This document shows, piece after piece, positions 36,028 through 46,084 of a DNA stretch of 64,000 bases. A model generated the notes under the pieces. That model searched no databases. It saw nothing but the letters and a program-made list of their open reading frames with translations, and was not told the origin of the DNA. Position numbers and translations under genes: made by a program. Within the stretch, counting starts at the first letter, position 1. Every line of letters begins with the position of its first letter. The stretch covers positions 1-64,000 of the forward strand of contig CAADYZ010000018.1 in the NCBI GenBank assembly GCA_900753405.1. The letters are read 5' to 3'. Origin of the DNA: Campylobacteraceae bacterium. Lineage in GTDB: Bacteria; Campylobacterota; Campylobacteria; Campylobacterales; Campylobacteraceae.

Positions 36028-36709
36028 AACTAACTTTCATTTTGTTTTTAATTTCTGCTAGCATTTTTTTTGTTTGCTTAAACTTCTCATTGTAAAAGTT
36101 TTACGCCGTTTGGTGAATGTGCTTTCTAACCGCCAAATCCTCTAAAACCGCCCTTTAACAAAGCCTTGAAAAATGTCAAAACCAAATTTGATTTTAACAT
36201 TTTAAGAGCTTTACGCGCCGCCGCCACAAGCCCAAACAAGTGTTTCAAAATTTCACATTCAGCGTTTTTAACCGCTTGCGCCGCTACCGCGTTTGAGCGA
36301 AGTTAAACTAAAAGTTACAAAAAGGTTAAAAAATGGAATTTACAATTTACAAAATTACCATTTTAGTCCCTACAAAACGCATTTTCTGCTAAACCGAGCT
36401 GCTAAAAAACGCCGTCAAAGCCCGCAAAAGCGTGGTTTTCACTTGTCCCAACTAAGATCAAAACCACAAATTTCAAATTTGTTTTGCAAAAACCAAATTT
36501 GACGACTTTTGACACACTTTTAGTTTTTTACAAAGCTGGTTTTAAGGTTTTGTTTAGTGTTGGTTTAACTTTTTGTAACTTTTTTACCAAAAGTGTTACA
36601 AAATGTTTGCAACTTTTACCAAAAAAGGTTAAAATAAGCTAATTTTAAAGTAATTAAACTAAAATGTAAAGTTTAAATTTTTGAAATTTACTTTTTTTAA
36701 GGGGTTTTT
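36028..36709. other. Gene-free leader region before the second giant autotransporter
   Basis: No gene is seen. There is an iterated palindrome at about 36171-36202. A stem-loop (TTTTGTAAC, 36571-36579, with GTTACAAAA, 36595-36603) lies about 110 nt before the start codon. Very A/T-rich text around 36620-36690 probably holds the promoter (for example TTAAAATAAG near 36630). A 69-codon open frame at 36293-36502 lacks support. Confidence 0.55.
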
Positions 36710-39700
36710 ATGCGTGTAAAGTCAGGCAAAAAGGTAGCTACAAAGCTAAAAAAAGAAGCGTTAGTTGCAAATAACGCTTCTTTTGGTGAGGGGCAAAACG
36801 CGTTTAAGAGTGGGGCGAAAATTTTCGTCAAAAACTCAAAAAGCGTTGAGAGTAACGGGTTGGAGACAAGCGAGGTTTTTGGGGCGTTGTCTCACACTTC
36901 AAAAAGCGTGGTCGCTACGCTAGGTTTAGCAGCAGTTGCGTTAAGTGGAGCGAGTGCAGAAGCGTTTAACGCAACAGGCGTAGCGAACATTAGTAACACC
37001 ACAAACGGCGGCAAAAATGTTACGATCGAAAATGAAGAGGTTGATGGCAACATCTACGGCTCAAACTTCACAAACAGCTCAAACAACTCAGTTACGCTTA
37101 AAAATGTCACCACAAAAGCTAACGGAACGCAAGAGGGCTCGGTTTGGGGTGGGAATTTCAGTGTGGCTAACAGTAGTGTGGATAACATTAGTGGCGACTC
37201 AATCGGCAACATCATCAACATCACAGACGGTAGCGTCATCAACGGCTCAGTCATCGGCGGTGCAAGCGTTAATGGCACAAATACGCAAATTAACTACACA
37301 GGCGGCGACAAGGGCGCAAGCAGCAACCAAGTTTTCATCACAGGCACAGCGGACAAAAAAGTTGAAGTCAAAAGTGGCGTTTTTGGCGGTGCGGGCGCTG
37401 GAAAGACGGTTGCAAACAACAACACCATCACACTTGAATATGTCAATGTCTCAGGCGCGACTCAAAACACGAGCTTTTTAAACCAAAGCGTCCAGCTTGA
37501 AGTTGCTGGTACGGTTTTGGGTGGTGTTACTTACGGCGTAGCAGGCGTTGCAAACAACAAAATCACCGCCAAACACAGCAACATCAACGGCTCACTCATC
37601 GGCGGTGGCGCGCTTAACGGCTTTTTGGAAAACAACTCGATCTATGCTGAGAATACGACAATCGGCGGTAATGTTTATGGTGGTTACAACAACATCAACA
37701 TCAACGGCACTGGCACGGTGAATAGCTCAGGCAAAGTGAATGACACTTTCCAAAACAACAACTCGTATGTCAAAGGCTCAAATGTTACACTGCATAATGT
37801 CAATGTCACGGGCGGAACGGACTACAAACTTCTACTTCTAGGCTTTCAGTTTAACACAGAAGGCAATATCTTTGGCGGTGTCGCAGGTTCGCTTTCAGCA
37901 ACGGGGAATAATGTAACCATCACAGGCAACTCAACCATCCACGGCATCGTAGTTGGCGGTGGGTCGTTTGGTGGATATGTTGGCTCTTTTGCAAACGCGC
38001 AAAGAGACAACAGTTCAACAGATGCGGTCAATAGCACAACTTACACTAACATTAGTTTCAAAGACGAGAGACGAAACATTGTTAATATCACAGGCGAGAA
38101 AAGCGCAGACGGCTCTTACAGCGTGAAGGTCAAAAACGCGGTCATCGGCGGTGTAAATATCGGAAATTCTCAACACATTAACTACACCGCAAACTCAACC
38201 ACAAGCGGGATTGACGGTTCAACCGTGAATACTACAACAAATGGCACGCTGTTGCGCCATGTCGGTGTTCTTGGCAACTATGTTTTCCTTAAAAATGTCA
38301 ATGTCTCGGGTGAGACGCGAAACGCAACTTTTGCAAGCCGACTTGTGTTTGAAACGGGCGGTGTTGTCGCAGGCGGTCTTAACTACGGTAACGCGAGTTT
38401 CATCAAATTCAATGTCGTCCAAGCAGACAACGCGTGGATCGGCGGTACGGTGATCGGCGGTGGTAGCAGCGGTGGTAACGCCTCTGAAAACACGGTTAAT
38501 CTCACCAACTCGCTTGTAATGGGCTCAATTTACGGCTCTTACAACATCAACGCCTCAGGTGTTGGCACAACCAACGGAAGCGGTGTGGAACTGCAAGTCA
38601 AGGGTGACGCGTCAAGCTCAGACAAGTCGGTGGTTTATCTAAAAAATGTAACAACCGTTGGTGGAATTAACCACACGCTTTTAGGCAACTTCATCGTCAG
38701 TGAGGGTAATGTCTGGGGCGGACACGCAGGAAAAGGCGGCGCAAGTGACAACAATGTTACGATCATCGACAGCTACATCGGCGGTAGCGTCTTTGGTGGC
38801 GGTTCATACTTTGGTTCAAGCAAGGGCAACTTAGTTAATGTAAGTAAATCTAACATCAGCGGCGGTGTTTTTGGCTCAGTTAGCTACGGCACATTTAATG
38901 TAACCGAGAGGTTTAAAGGCAACAGCCTCATCCTTGACGGCGTGAATGTCACAGGCAACCGCACGCACTTCACGCTTTTCCAACCAAACGCAAGCGTGCC
39001 GACTGAGAAAAACCCATTTGCCTTGCAAGTTGGTGGTGTCGCCGCAGGCATCATCAACTTCGGTAGCTCAGTTGTGCAAGGAAGATTTAGCATAGATAAC
39101 AATTCGCTTTATGACGCTTCAAAGTCAGACAACAACTTGGCAAGCCTGCTTTTTAACAAAACAGCAACAGGCGTTGAAGTGTCAAATTCGAATTTGAAAG
39201 AGACTTTGATCACCGCTGGTTCGCTTAACGGCTCGATCTACCGAACAGCGGCAGTTGTGACAAACACAACCGTTGGTGGTAACATCTACGGCGCGTTTAA
39301 CATCGACCCACGCGGTAACTACACCGCTGCGACAGACACGGTAGCAGGCGGTTACACTTCAAATGTTTCGTCACACTTTGCTAACCACTTAGCACTAAGC
39401 GGCGTTGAAACACAAGGTGGCTCAAACTTCACCTTTGGCGGCGCAAACAGCTCATTTACGCTACACACACAAGGTAATGTCATCGGCTCATTCTCGTCAA
39501 AAGAAAGCGTTGCTAACACGATTTTCATCAACGACTCAGTCGCTAACAAAAAGAGTGTGATCAACGGCTCAGTGGTCGCCTCAGCTTCACTTGGTAGCAC
39601 CTCTTACAACAACCTTGTCTCAGTAAGCGGCATCAACAACGCCACCAGAACGCAGATCAACGGCGGTGTGTTTGGCTCACTTGCCTTCTCAAACAGCACT

Positions 39701-42700
39701 TACGACAAAACCAACATTTCAAAAGCAACTTTTGTCGGCTTAAACTCTAAAAACATCATCGCCGCCTTGACAAATCAACTCGTCTCAAATATGTCGATCG
39801 GCAACGCAGACACCATCTCAACTAACGAGAATGTGTTTGAAGACTTGTGGAAAAACGGAACGCAAGTTAGACTTAAAAATGTCAATGTAACAGGCACAAC
39901 AGACAACTTGACATTTGGTCGTAAAGAGGCTGGAAACTTTGACGCGGGCGGCGTCATCGCCGCAGCATTTGTCATCGGCAACACTTCGATCACTCGCGCA
40001 AATGTCGAGCTAGACAATGTTTGGACCGCAGGCAGCATCATCGGCGGTTGGGGCACAGGCGGTGGTGATGTCGGTTTGTTTAACTACTCGTTTTGGAATA
40101 ACTCGTCTTGGTTAAACAACACTCAGCAGTGGGCGGCTGGCAACACCTCTGCTGCACCAAACACAAATGACACCATCGGTCGTGGTATCCACGCTGTGCA
40201 ATTTGGTATGTTTGTGAATGTCTCAAACACCTACTCAGGTGGTAATGTCCGCGGTGCGGTAGCAGCAGCTGGCGGTAACGCAGCGGCGTTTGTTTCGCTT
40301 AAAGACAGCCATATTGTCGGCGGTAGTACAAGTGGCGGACAAAGTTTAGGCATCAACATCACCACAAAAGGCGATGTCATCGGTGCAACTTCGGTTAATG
40401 GCAATGCAAGTGCAAATGTGACGATCACCGCTTCAACACAAGGCAGCAAAGACAAGAAAACAAACTCTTCAACCTACATTAAAGGTGATGTATTCGGCGC
40501 GCTTGCAAGTGGCAACGGCTCAGCTATCAACAGCAATGTGACGATCACAAACGCAACCGTTGGCGGCAAAGTCATCGGCGGTTACGCAAACGGCACAGGC
40601 AACGCAAGTGGGAATAATGTAACGATCATCAACTCGATCATCAATCAAAACTTTTCAAACGCAGACGGCAGTTCAACTAGCACAAAACTAAACGGCGTCT
40701 CGAAGGTTAATTCAACCGACAACATCTCAGTCATCGGCGGTTACTCAAAAGACGGCTTTGCGCAAAACAACTCGATCAACATCGTAAATTCGACAATTTA
40801 CGGACACATTTGCGTCAGTTACCAAGAGAAAAACCAATACACAAACACTAGCGGACAGAGCGCAAGCGTGGGCGTGAATCAAACTGGAGATGTCATTAGC
40901 GGTAACGGCCCGATCGACTCAGGCGACATTAAGATCAAAAACTCAGTTTTGATCGGCGGGTCATTCTTGCGTGTGTGCGGTAATGTGAGTGAGACGATTA
41001 GCGGCAACCAAGTTGTGATCGACAGCTCTTATGTGGGTAACAAAAACCTCACAAACGAGACAATCAACAACTCGACGATCACCGACAGCAACATCACAGG
41101 CAACAACAACACGATCAAAAACAACACGATTGACAAGACAAATGTGTCAAATTCGAATTTGAGTAACAACAACTTCTCAAACTCAAACATCACAGACAGC
41201 AACATCACAGACAGCAACATCACAGGCTCGAATGTTACAGACTCGAATTTGAGCAAAGACAATGTGACTAACTCAAATGTTACTAACACAACGCTTAACA
41301 ACTCAAATGTTACTAACAACAACATCTCAAACAGCACGGTTAATAACAGCAATGTCACTAACAACACGATCAAAAACAACAGCACGCTTAACAACTCGAA
41401 TGTGACAAACAACAACATCACCGACAGCGTGATCAACAATTCAAATGTTACTGAAAACAATGTCACAAACAGCACGATCAACAACTCAAATGTCAGCAAC
41501 AACAACCTAACAAACACAACGGTTGAAAACTCAAACTTGACAAACGGAACTTTTGTGATGATTAACGCGACTGGCGGGTCGATCTGCGACGCTAACATCA
41601 AAGGCGACAACCTCGCAAACATCTACCTTTGCCGTGACAACATCTCAGAGTCAAACATCACAGACCAAAGCGTTGTTGAGGCGACTAATGTCACAAACTC
41701 AAACATCAGCGACTCAGCGGTGATGAACAGCACATTTAACGGCAGCAACGCTAGCAAGACAAACTTCTCAAACGCTGACATCAACAACTCAAACCTTAAC
41801 GGCAGCACAGTTACAGGCGGCAAGCTAAACAACTCAAATGTCACAAACTCGCTGCTTTCAAATTTGACTTTGACAAAAGACAATGTTACTAACATTACAA
41901 ATTCGACTATCGCAAACTCTGTGTTAAACCAAACGAACTTCACGAAGTTGAACTTCACAAACGACACGATTTCGCAAAGCAACATCTCAGAGTCAAACAT
42001 CACCGGCGGCGTCATCAACAACGACTCAGCCTCAAACATCAGCGGCAACAACATCAGCAACGCTACGCTAAACAACTTTGTCTTTACTGGTAGTGCTAAC
42101 ACAAACAACTATACAGGTAACACGATCAACAACTCGACCATCACCAACCCGTTAAGCAACTCGCTTAACGGTAACAACATCACAAACTCAAATGTCACTG
42201 GGCTTAACGGCACTGGCATTTTCATCAACTTCAACAAAGATGGGCAGACAAATCAACTAGTCAATGTTAAAGACACAAACATCACAATGGGCGGTGTGTG
42301 CAACGCTGGTAACATTTCAAACTCAAACTTTGTTGGCGCGATCATCTGCAACGCAAGCGTTGAGACAAGCAACATCACACAAAGCAGCATCAGCAACGCA
42401 AATGTCACAAGCTCAAACCTTTCTATGAGCCAATACAACAATGTGAATGTCTCAAACTCAAATCTAACTGGCGCGATCAACACAACTGGTGACGCGGTTT
42501 TAGACAAAGTTACGCTAAGTGGCGTGAATATCAAAGACTCAAATGTCACGGTCGCAAAGGGTGAAAACAACGCGCGTGCAAACATCGTCCTAGAAAACAA
42601 CACGGTCATCCAAAACTCAAATTTGACTTTGGTTGAGGCTAACAAAGGCGTAGCAAACGCGACAATCACCGTCTCTGGCGATGTTGAGTTTAACAACTCG

Positions 42701-44842
42701 GTAATCGGCGCGGTCAGCAACCAAAGCAGCGCGTGGTTAAATCTCACCGCAACTGGTAGCGACAAAGGCTTCATCAACGGCAGTATCATCGGCGCAGAGG
42801 CAAAACAAGGCGGCAACGCAACCGCGTTCATCAACGCAACGGGCGCGAATGTCGGCGGCAACATCACAGGCGCAAAAACAAACATTAGTAACGCCTACGC
42901 AAACATCACCGCAACTGAGGCAAATGTTCAAGGTGCGGTCATCGGCGCGACAACAACGAGCGGAAACGCTGAGGCGTTCATCAGCGCAAACGGCGCAAAA
43001 AATATCACTAGCGTAATCGGCGCTACAACCGACTCAGGCAACGCAACAGGACACATCAACGCAACAAAAGCCTACATCGCAAACAACATTTACGGCGCGG
43101 TAACTAAAAACGGTAGCGCTGAGGGCTTCATCCACCTAAACACCTCAATGATCGGCGGTGATGTCATCGGTGCAACGCAAACTGGTGACGGCGACATCAG
43201 CGGTAGCGTAAGGGTTGATGGTAGTGAAGTTGGCGGCAATGTCATCGGCGCTTACTCTAAAAACGGCGGAGACGCAAACAATAGCGTTGTGACATTTGGC
43301 GCACCAAACAGCACGATCAAAGGCGACATTTACGGCGGTTTGGTGAATGTCAGCACGACTAACGCGACAAAAGATAAATACCACGCTTCAAACAACACGG
43401 TTAATATCAGCGCGCCACTAAGTGCGGTTAATTCAACGATTTACGGTGGTTTTGTCTCAGTAACTGACGCGGGCAAAAAAGGCGATGTGATCAACAACCG
43501 ACTCATCATCGCTAGCAAAAATGTCGAGGTAAAAGACATTCAAGACTTCCAGTTCATCGACTTTTACCTACCAAAAGACATTCAAGACAAGGATGTGATG
43601 CTTAACCTAAGAGGCGGCGGCAAAACTGACCTTGCAAATGTAAGTTACTCATTTGGCGTAGCTGACGGCATCATAGACGCCTTAGAGCCAGAAAATGTTA
43701 AGAGCCAAATGACCGTTACGCTAATTAGCAAAGCAAACGGCACGCTACTGCTTGCGCCTGAGAGTTTGCAAAACAGGGTTACTTACGGCGGGCTTTCAAA
43801 TGTGTATGACCACATTTACAGCCTAGACGCAAACAACCAAAAGCTTGACCTTACGATCAAACGCGGCGTTGGCGCACAACAAAAAGCGGTCTTTGAAGCA
43901 GCACTTGCAGGAGTTGCGCCAGTTGTTCGCAGCCAAGATGTGATCCACGATATGGTATATCGAATGGAGCCAAACGGCGACTTGACAAGTAGTGATATGC
44001 TAACTGGCAACATCGAAGCAGGCAAATTCAAGTCTTACACAGGTTCGTATGTCTCAAACACAAACTTTGGGCTTTCAGTGGGCGTTGGGCGTAACAGCAA
44101 TGACGAGTTCTACTACGGCGCATTCCTAGACGCAGGCTTTGGCAGCTATGAGACCTACAATGAGGCTGCAAGAGGGCTTGAAGTAAAAGGCGGCGGTGAT
44201 AATATGCACATCGGCGTTGGTGCGTTTGCAAAATGGGCGTTTGGTGCAAACCTTGACTCAACATTCTACACAACAGCGCGCGTTGGTTACTCAAAACTTG
44301 ACTTCTGGGCAGACAGCTACAAAAATGGCAACTTCCTACGCCGCGAGGTGGATAGCTCAGACTTCAAGCTTTCACGAATTTACTTTGGCTTGACAGGCGA
44401 GGCAGCTCACCGACTTGGCTCATACTGGTATGACGGCAGCTTTGACGCATTCGCAAGACTCTCTTACCTTGGCGTAACGAGCGATGATGTCAAGCTTCCT
44501 CGCGAGAACTTTACGGTTGATGCGACTCACTCATTGACCGCACGCGTTGGGTTTAGATATACAGAGACTTTGAACGAGGCTTGGACAAGCTATATCAGTG
44601 CGGCGTTTGAGCGTGAGTTCTTAGGTGAGTCAAGCGGTACGAACAACAAACAAGGCTACGCCTTAACCGACTACATCACCGCACCAACTATGAAAGGTAA
44701 CAGCGGAGTTGGTGAGATCGGCTTTACATACGACACCAAAAACACACAAGACGGCGGCTTTGTCATCAACTTCAAGCTTCTTGGCTCAGTTGGCACAAAC
44801 CGCGGTTGGGGCGGCGGCTTTGACCTTAAATATCGCTTCTAA
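36710..44842 (+). CDS. Giant autotransporter (2710 aa) with long Asn-rich pentapeptide tract
   Basis: It is a paralogue of the upstream giant. The N terminus is a basic extension (MRVKSGKKVATKLKKEALVA) of about 65 residues before a hydrophobic signal core (SVVATLGLAAVALSGASAEA, about 65-85). A beta-helix passenger of glycine-rich units runs to about residue 1430, including a conserved Cys module (YGHICVSYQEK to FLRVCG). Residues about 1433-1923 are pentapeptides such as SNVTN, SNITD, STINN. A repeat of GNATAFINATGANVGGN-like units follows. The barrel spans about 2441-2710 (GSYVSNTNFGLSVGVGRN to FDLKYRF). The start is ATG at 36710 after TTTTAAGGGG. The stop is followed by a clear terminator. 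It is probably surface-anchored; its partner is unknown. Confidence 0.9.
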   Translation: MRVKSGKKVATKLKKEALVANNASFGEGQNAFKSGAKIFVKNSKSVESNGLETSEVFGALSHTSKSVVATLGLAAVALSGASAEAFNATGVANISNTTNGGKNVTIENEEVDGNIYGSNFTNSSNNSVTLKNVTTKANGTQEGSVWGGNFSVANSSVDNISGDSIGNIINITDGSVINGSVIGGASVNGTNTQINYTGGDKGASSNQVFITGTADKKVEVKSGVFGGAGAGKTVANNNTITLEYVNVSGATQNTSFLNQSVQLEVAGTVLGGVTYGVAGVANNKITAKHSNINGSLIGGGALNGFLENNSIYAENTTIGGNVYGGYNNININGTGTVNSSGKVNDTFQNNNSYVKGSNVTLHNVNVTGGTDYKLLLLGFQFNTEGNIFGGVAGSLSATGNNVTITGNSTIHGIVVGGGSFGGYVGSFANAQRDNSSTDAVNSTTYTNISFKDERRNIVNITGEKSADGSYSVKVKNAVIGGVNIGNSQHINYTANSTTSGIDGSTVNTTTNGTLLRHVGVLGNYVFLKNVNVSGETRNATFASRLVFETGGVVAGGLNYGNASFIKFNVVQADNAWIGGTVIGGGSSGGNASENTVNLTNSLVMGSIYGSYNINASGVGTTNGSGVELQVKGDASSSDKSVVYLKNVTTVGGINHTLLGNFIVSEGNVWGGHAGKGGASDNNVTIIDSYIGGSVFGGGSYFGSSKGNLVNVSKSNISGGVFGSVSYGTFNVTERFKGNSLILDGVNVTGNRTHFTLFQPNASVPTEKNPFALQVGGVAAGIINFGSSVVQGRFSIDNNSLYDASKSDNNLASLLFNKTATGVEVSNSNLKETLITAGSLNGSIYRTAAVVTNTTVGGNIYGAFNIDPRGNYTAATDTVAGGYTSNVSSHFANHLALSGVETQGGSNFTFGGANSSFTLHTQGNVIGSFSSKESVANTIFINDSVANKKSVINGSVVASASLGSTSYNNLVSVSGINNATRTQINGGVFGSLAFSNSTYDKTNISKATFVGLNSKNIIAALTNQLVSNMSIGNADTISTNENVFEDLWKNGTQVRLKNVNVTGTTDNLTFGRKEAGNFDAGGVIAAAFVIGNTSITRANVELDNVWTAGSIIGGWGTGGGDVGLFNYSFWNNSSWLNNTQQWAAGNTSAAPNTNDTIGRGIHAVQFGMFVNVSNTYSGGNVRGAVAAAGGNAAAFVSLKDSHIVGGSTSGGQSLGINITTKGDVIGATSVNGNASANVTITASTQGSKDKKTNSSTYIKGDVFGALASGNGSAINSNVTITNATVGGKVIGGYANGTGNASGNNVTIINSIINQNFSNADGSSTSTKLNGVSKVNSTDNISVIGGYSKDGFAQNNSINIVNSTIYGHICVSYQEKNQYTNTSGQSASVGVNQTGDVISGNGPIDSGDIKIKNSVLIGGSFLRVCGNVSETISGNQVVIDSSYVGNKNLTNETINNSTITDSNITGNNNTIKNNTIDKTNVSNSNLSNNNFSNSNITDSNITDSNITGSNVTDSNLSKDNVTNSNVTNTTLNNSNVTNNNISNSTVNNSNVTNNTIKNNSTLNNSNVTNNNITDSVINNSNVTENNVTNSTINNSNVSNNNLTNTTVENSNLTNGTFVMINATGGSICDANIKGDNLANIYLCRDNISESNITDQSVVEATNVTNSNISDSAVMNSTFNGSNASKTNFSNADINNSNLNGSTVTGGKLNNSNVTNSLLSNLTLTKDNVTNITNSTIANSVLNQTNFTKLNFTNDTISQSNISESNITGGVINNDSASNISGNNISNATLNNFVFTGSANTNNYTGNTINNSTITNPLSNSLNGNNITNSNVTGLNGTGIFINFNKDGQTNQLVNVKDTNITMGGVCNAGNISNSNFVGAIICNASVETSNITQSSISNANVTSSNLSMSQYNNVNVSNSNLTGAINTTGDAVLDKVTLSGVNIKDSNVTVAKGENNARANIVLENNTVIQNSNLTLVEANKGVANATITVSGDVEFNNSVIGAVSNQSSAWLNLTATGSDKGFINGSIIGAEAKQGGNATAFINATGANVGGNITGAKTNISNAYANITATEANVQGAVIGATTTSGNAEAFISANGAKNITSVIGATTDSGNATGHINATKAYIANNIYGAVTKNGSAEGFIHLNTSMIGGDVIGATQTGDGDISGSVRVDGSEVGGNVIGAYSKNGGDANNSVVTFGAPNSTIKGDIYGGLVNVSTTNATKDKYHASNNTVNISAPLSAVNSTIYGGFVSVTDAGKKGDVINNRLIIASKNVEVKDIQDFQFIDFYLPKDIQDKDVMLNLRGGGKTDLANVSYSFGVADGIIDALEPENVKSQMTVTLISKANGTLLLAPESLQNRVTYGGLSNVYDHIYSLDANNQKLDLTIKRGVGAQQKAVFEAALAGVAPVVRSQDVIHDMVYRMEPNGDLTSSDMLTGNIEAGKFKSYTGSYVSNTNFGLSVGVGRNSNDEFYYGAFLDAGFGSYETYNEAARGLEVKGGGDNMHIGVGAFAKWAFGANLDSTFYTTARVGYSKLDFWADSYKNGNFLRREVDSSDFKLSRIYFGLTGEAAHRLGSYWYDGSFDAFARLSYLGVTSDDVKLPRENFTVDATHSLTARVGFRYTETLNEAWTSYISAAFEREFLGESSGTNNKQGYALTDYITAPTMKGNSGVGEIGFTYDTKNTQDGGFVINFKLLGSVGTNRGWGGGFDLKYRF
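41010..42480 (+). repeat. Pentapeptide-coding tract in the second giant autotransporter
   Basis: A degenerate 15-bp tandem of AACAACTCAAATGTC and ACAAACAGCAACATC units codes NNSNV TNSNI TDSNI pentapeptides. In-frame palindrome copies occur near 41149-41165 and 41238-41254. It is longer than the tract in the upstream paralogue. Confidence 0.85.
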
Positions 44843-44855
44843 TTAAGCCCCTTTT

Positions 44856-44896
44856 AAGCCAAATTCGAGTTGTCAAATTCGAATTTGGCTTTTTTT
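44856..44896 (+). terminator. Terminator built from an inverted iterated motif
   Basis: AAGCCAAATTCGA (44856-44868) pairs over 13 bp with TCGAATTTGGCTT (44879-44891), followed by a T-run. It lies 13 nt after the stop of the second giant autotransporter and 22 nt before obgE. It is the clearest case of the iterated motif used as an intrinsic terminator. Confidence 0.88.
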
Positions 44897-44917
44897 ATGC
44901 TGAAAAAAAGGTTGTAA

Positions 44918-45988
44918 ATGTTTATTGACAGCGCAAAATTTGTAGTCAAAAGCGGCAAAGGCGGAGCAGGGTGCGTGAGTTTTCGCCGTGAAAAACATGT
45001 CCTGCAAGGCGGACCAGACGGCGGAGACGGCGGAGACGGCGGGGATGTGTTTTTCGAGGTGAGTAACAACTCGCACACTTTGGCGTTTTACAAGGGCAAG
45101 CGACTTTTGAGCGCGGCTAACGGCGAAGCGGGTGCTAGCAAGCGGATGAGCGGCAAAAAGGGCGAGAATTTGACCCTCATCGTCCCGCCGGGGACTAGCG
45201 TTTTGGACGACGAAACGGGTGAGGTTTTGCTTGACTTGACGGAGGATAAACAGCGGGTTTTGTTTTTAAAAGGCGGCAAAGGCGGACTTGGCAACACTCA
45301 CTTCAAAAACAGCGTGAATCAAACTCCAACTTACGCCCAAAGCGGACTTGCTGGCGTTGAGTTGAGCGTGAGGTTGGAGCTAAAACTCATCGCTGATGTC
45401 GGTTTGGTCGGCTTTCCAAACGCGGGCAAATCCACGCTGATCTCCGCGGTTTCAAACGCCCGCCCGCAGATCGCAAACTACGAATTCACCACGCTTACGC
45501 CAAAGCTTGGGCAAGTTGCGGTGGATGAGTTTGACGGGTTTGTGATGGCGGATATTCCGGGGATCATCGAAGGTGCGTCACAAGGGCGAGGGCTTGGCTT
45601 GGAGTTTTTACGCCACATTGAAAGGACAAAAGTTTTGCTTTTTGTCATTGACGCGGCAAGCCACCGTGAAGCAAAGACGCAGTTTGAAGCACTTCGCAGC
45701 GAGATTAAGAGTTTTAGCGACCAGCTTTTTGCCCGTCCTTTTGGCGTTGTCATTAACAAAATTGACGCCATTTCGCCGCAGCAGAGCAGGGAGCTTGCAC
45801 AGACTTTCGCGCGCGAGTTTTGCGGCACAACGCTTGGTGAGTCGGAGGCGTTTTACACGCAAAATGACGAGTTGAAACCAGACTTGTCAAAGCCGCTCTT
45901 CATCCTGCCGATCTCAGCGGCGACAAACGAGGGCTTAAAAGAGCTAAAATTTCTGCTTTTAAAGACGCTAAAAGAGAGCGCAAACTAG
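44918..45988 (+). CDS. obgE: GTPase Obg/CgtA
   Basis: This 356-residue ribosome-associated GTPase acts in late 50S assembly and stress control. The Gly-rich Obg fold is at residues 1-158 (MFIDSAKFVVKSGKGGAGCVSFRREKHV, GGPDGGDGGDGG). The G domain has GFPNAGKST (G1), DIPGIIEGA (G3) and NKID (G4). The variable C-terminal OCT domain is absent, as in related species. The start is ATG at 44918 after AAAAAAGG. The short distance from the upstream terminator implies its own promoter in or near that hairpin, or read-through. An iterated half-site lies 8-9 nt after the stop. Confidence 0.95.
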   Translation: MFIDSAKFVVKSGKGGAGCVSFRREKHVLQGGPDGGDGGDGGDVFFEVSNNSHTLAFYKGKRLLSAANGEAGASKRMSGKKGENLTLIVPPGTSVLDDETGEVLLDLTEDKQRVLFLKGGKGGLGNTHFKNSVNQTPTYAQSGLAGVELSVRLELKLIADVGLVGFPNAGKSTLISAVSNARPQIANYEFTTLTPKLGQVAVDEFDGFVMADIPGIIEGASQGRGLGLEFLRHIERTKVLLFVIDAASHREAKTQFEALRSEIKSFSDQLFARPFGVVINKIDAISPQQSRELAQTFAREFCGTTLGESEAFYTQNDELKPDLSKPLFILPISAATNEGLKELKFLLLKTLKESAN

Positions 45989-46084
45989 CTTTTAACTCAA
46001 ATTCGGTTTTGGCAAACTTACAGCGTTAATTTTGACTTTCTAGTTTTAGATTTAAATCAAACACTGAAAATTGTAAAAGCAATG
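45989..46084. other. Gap after obgE
   Basis: No gene is seen. An iterated half-site (TCAAATTCGGTTTTGGCAA) lies at about 45998-46016, and the rest is A/T-rich text leading into the structured element at 46085. Confidence 0.5.

Noticed and set aside
36293..36502. 69-codon open frame between the giants
   Set aside because: It lacks a Shine-Dalgarno and recognisable motifs; it lies in leader DNA after a clear terminator and includes motif copies.
32810..42480. Tandem repeats as CRISPR or VNTR outside genes
   Set aside because: The repeats are in frame within two continuous genes and encode a regular pentapeptide series.
41029..42885. Long minus-strand open frames (about 160-210 codons) opposite the second giant autotransporter
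   Set aside because: They arise because the antisense of AAC/TCA/GTC-type repeats has few stop codons. Their proteins are low-complexity (LLSVTFELL...) and mirror the sense repeats.
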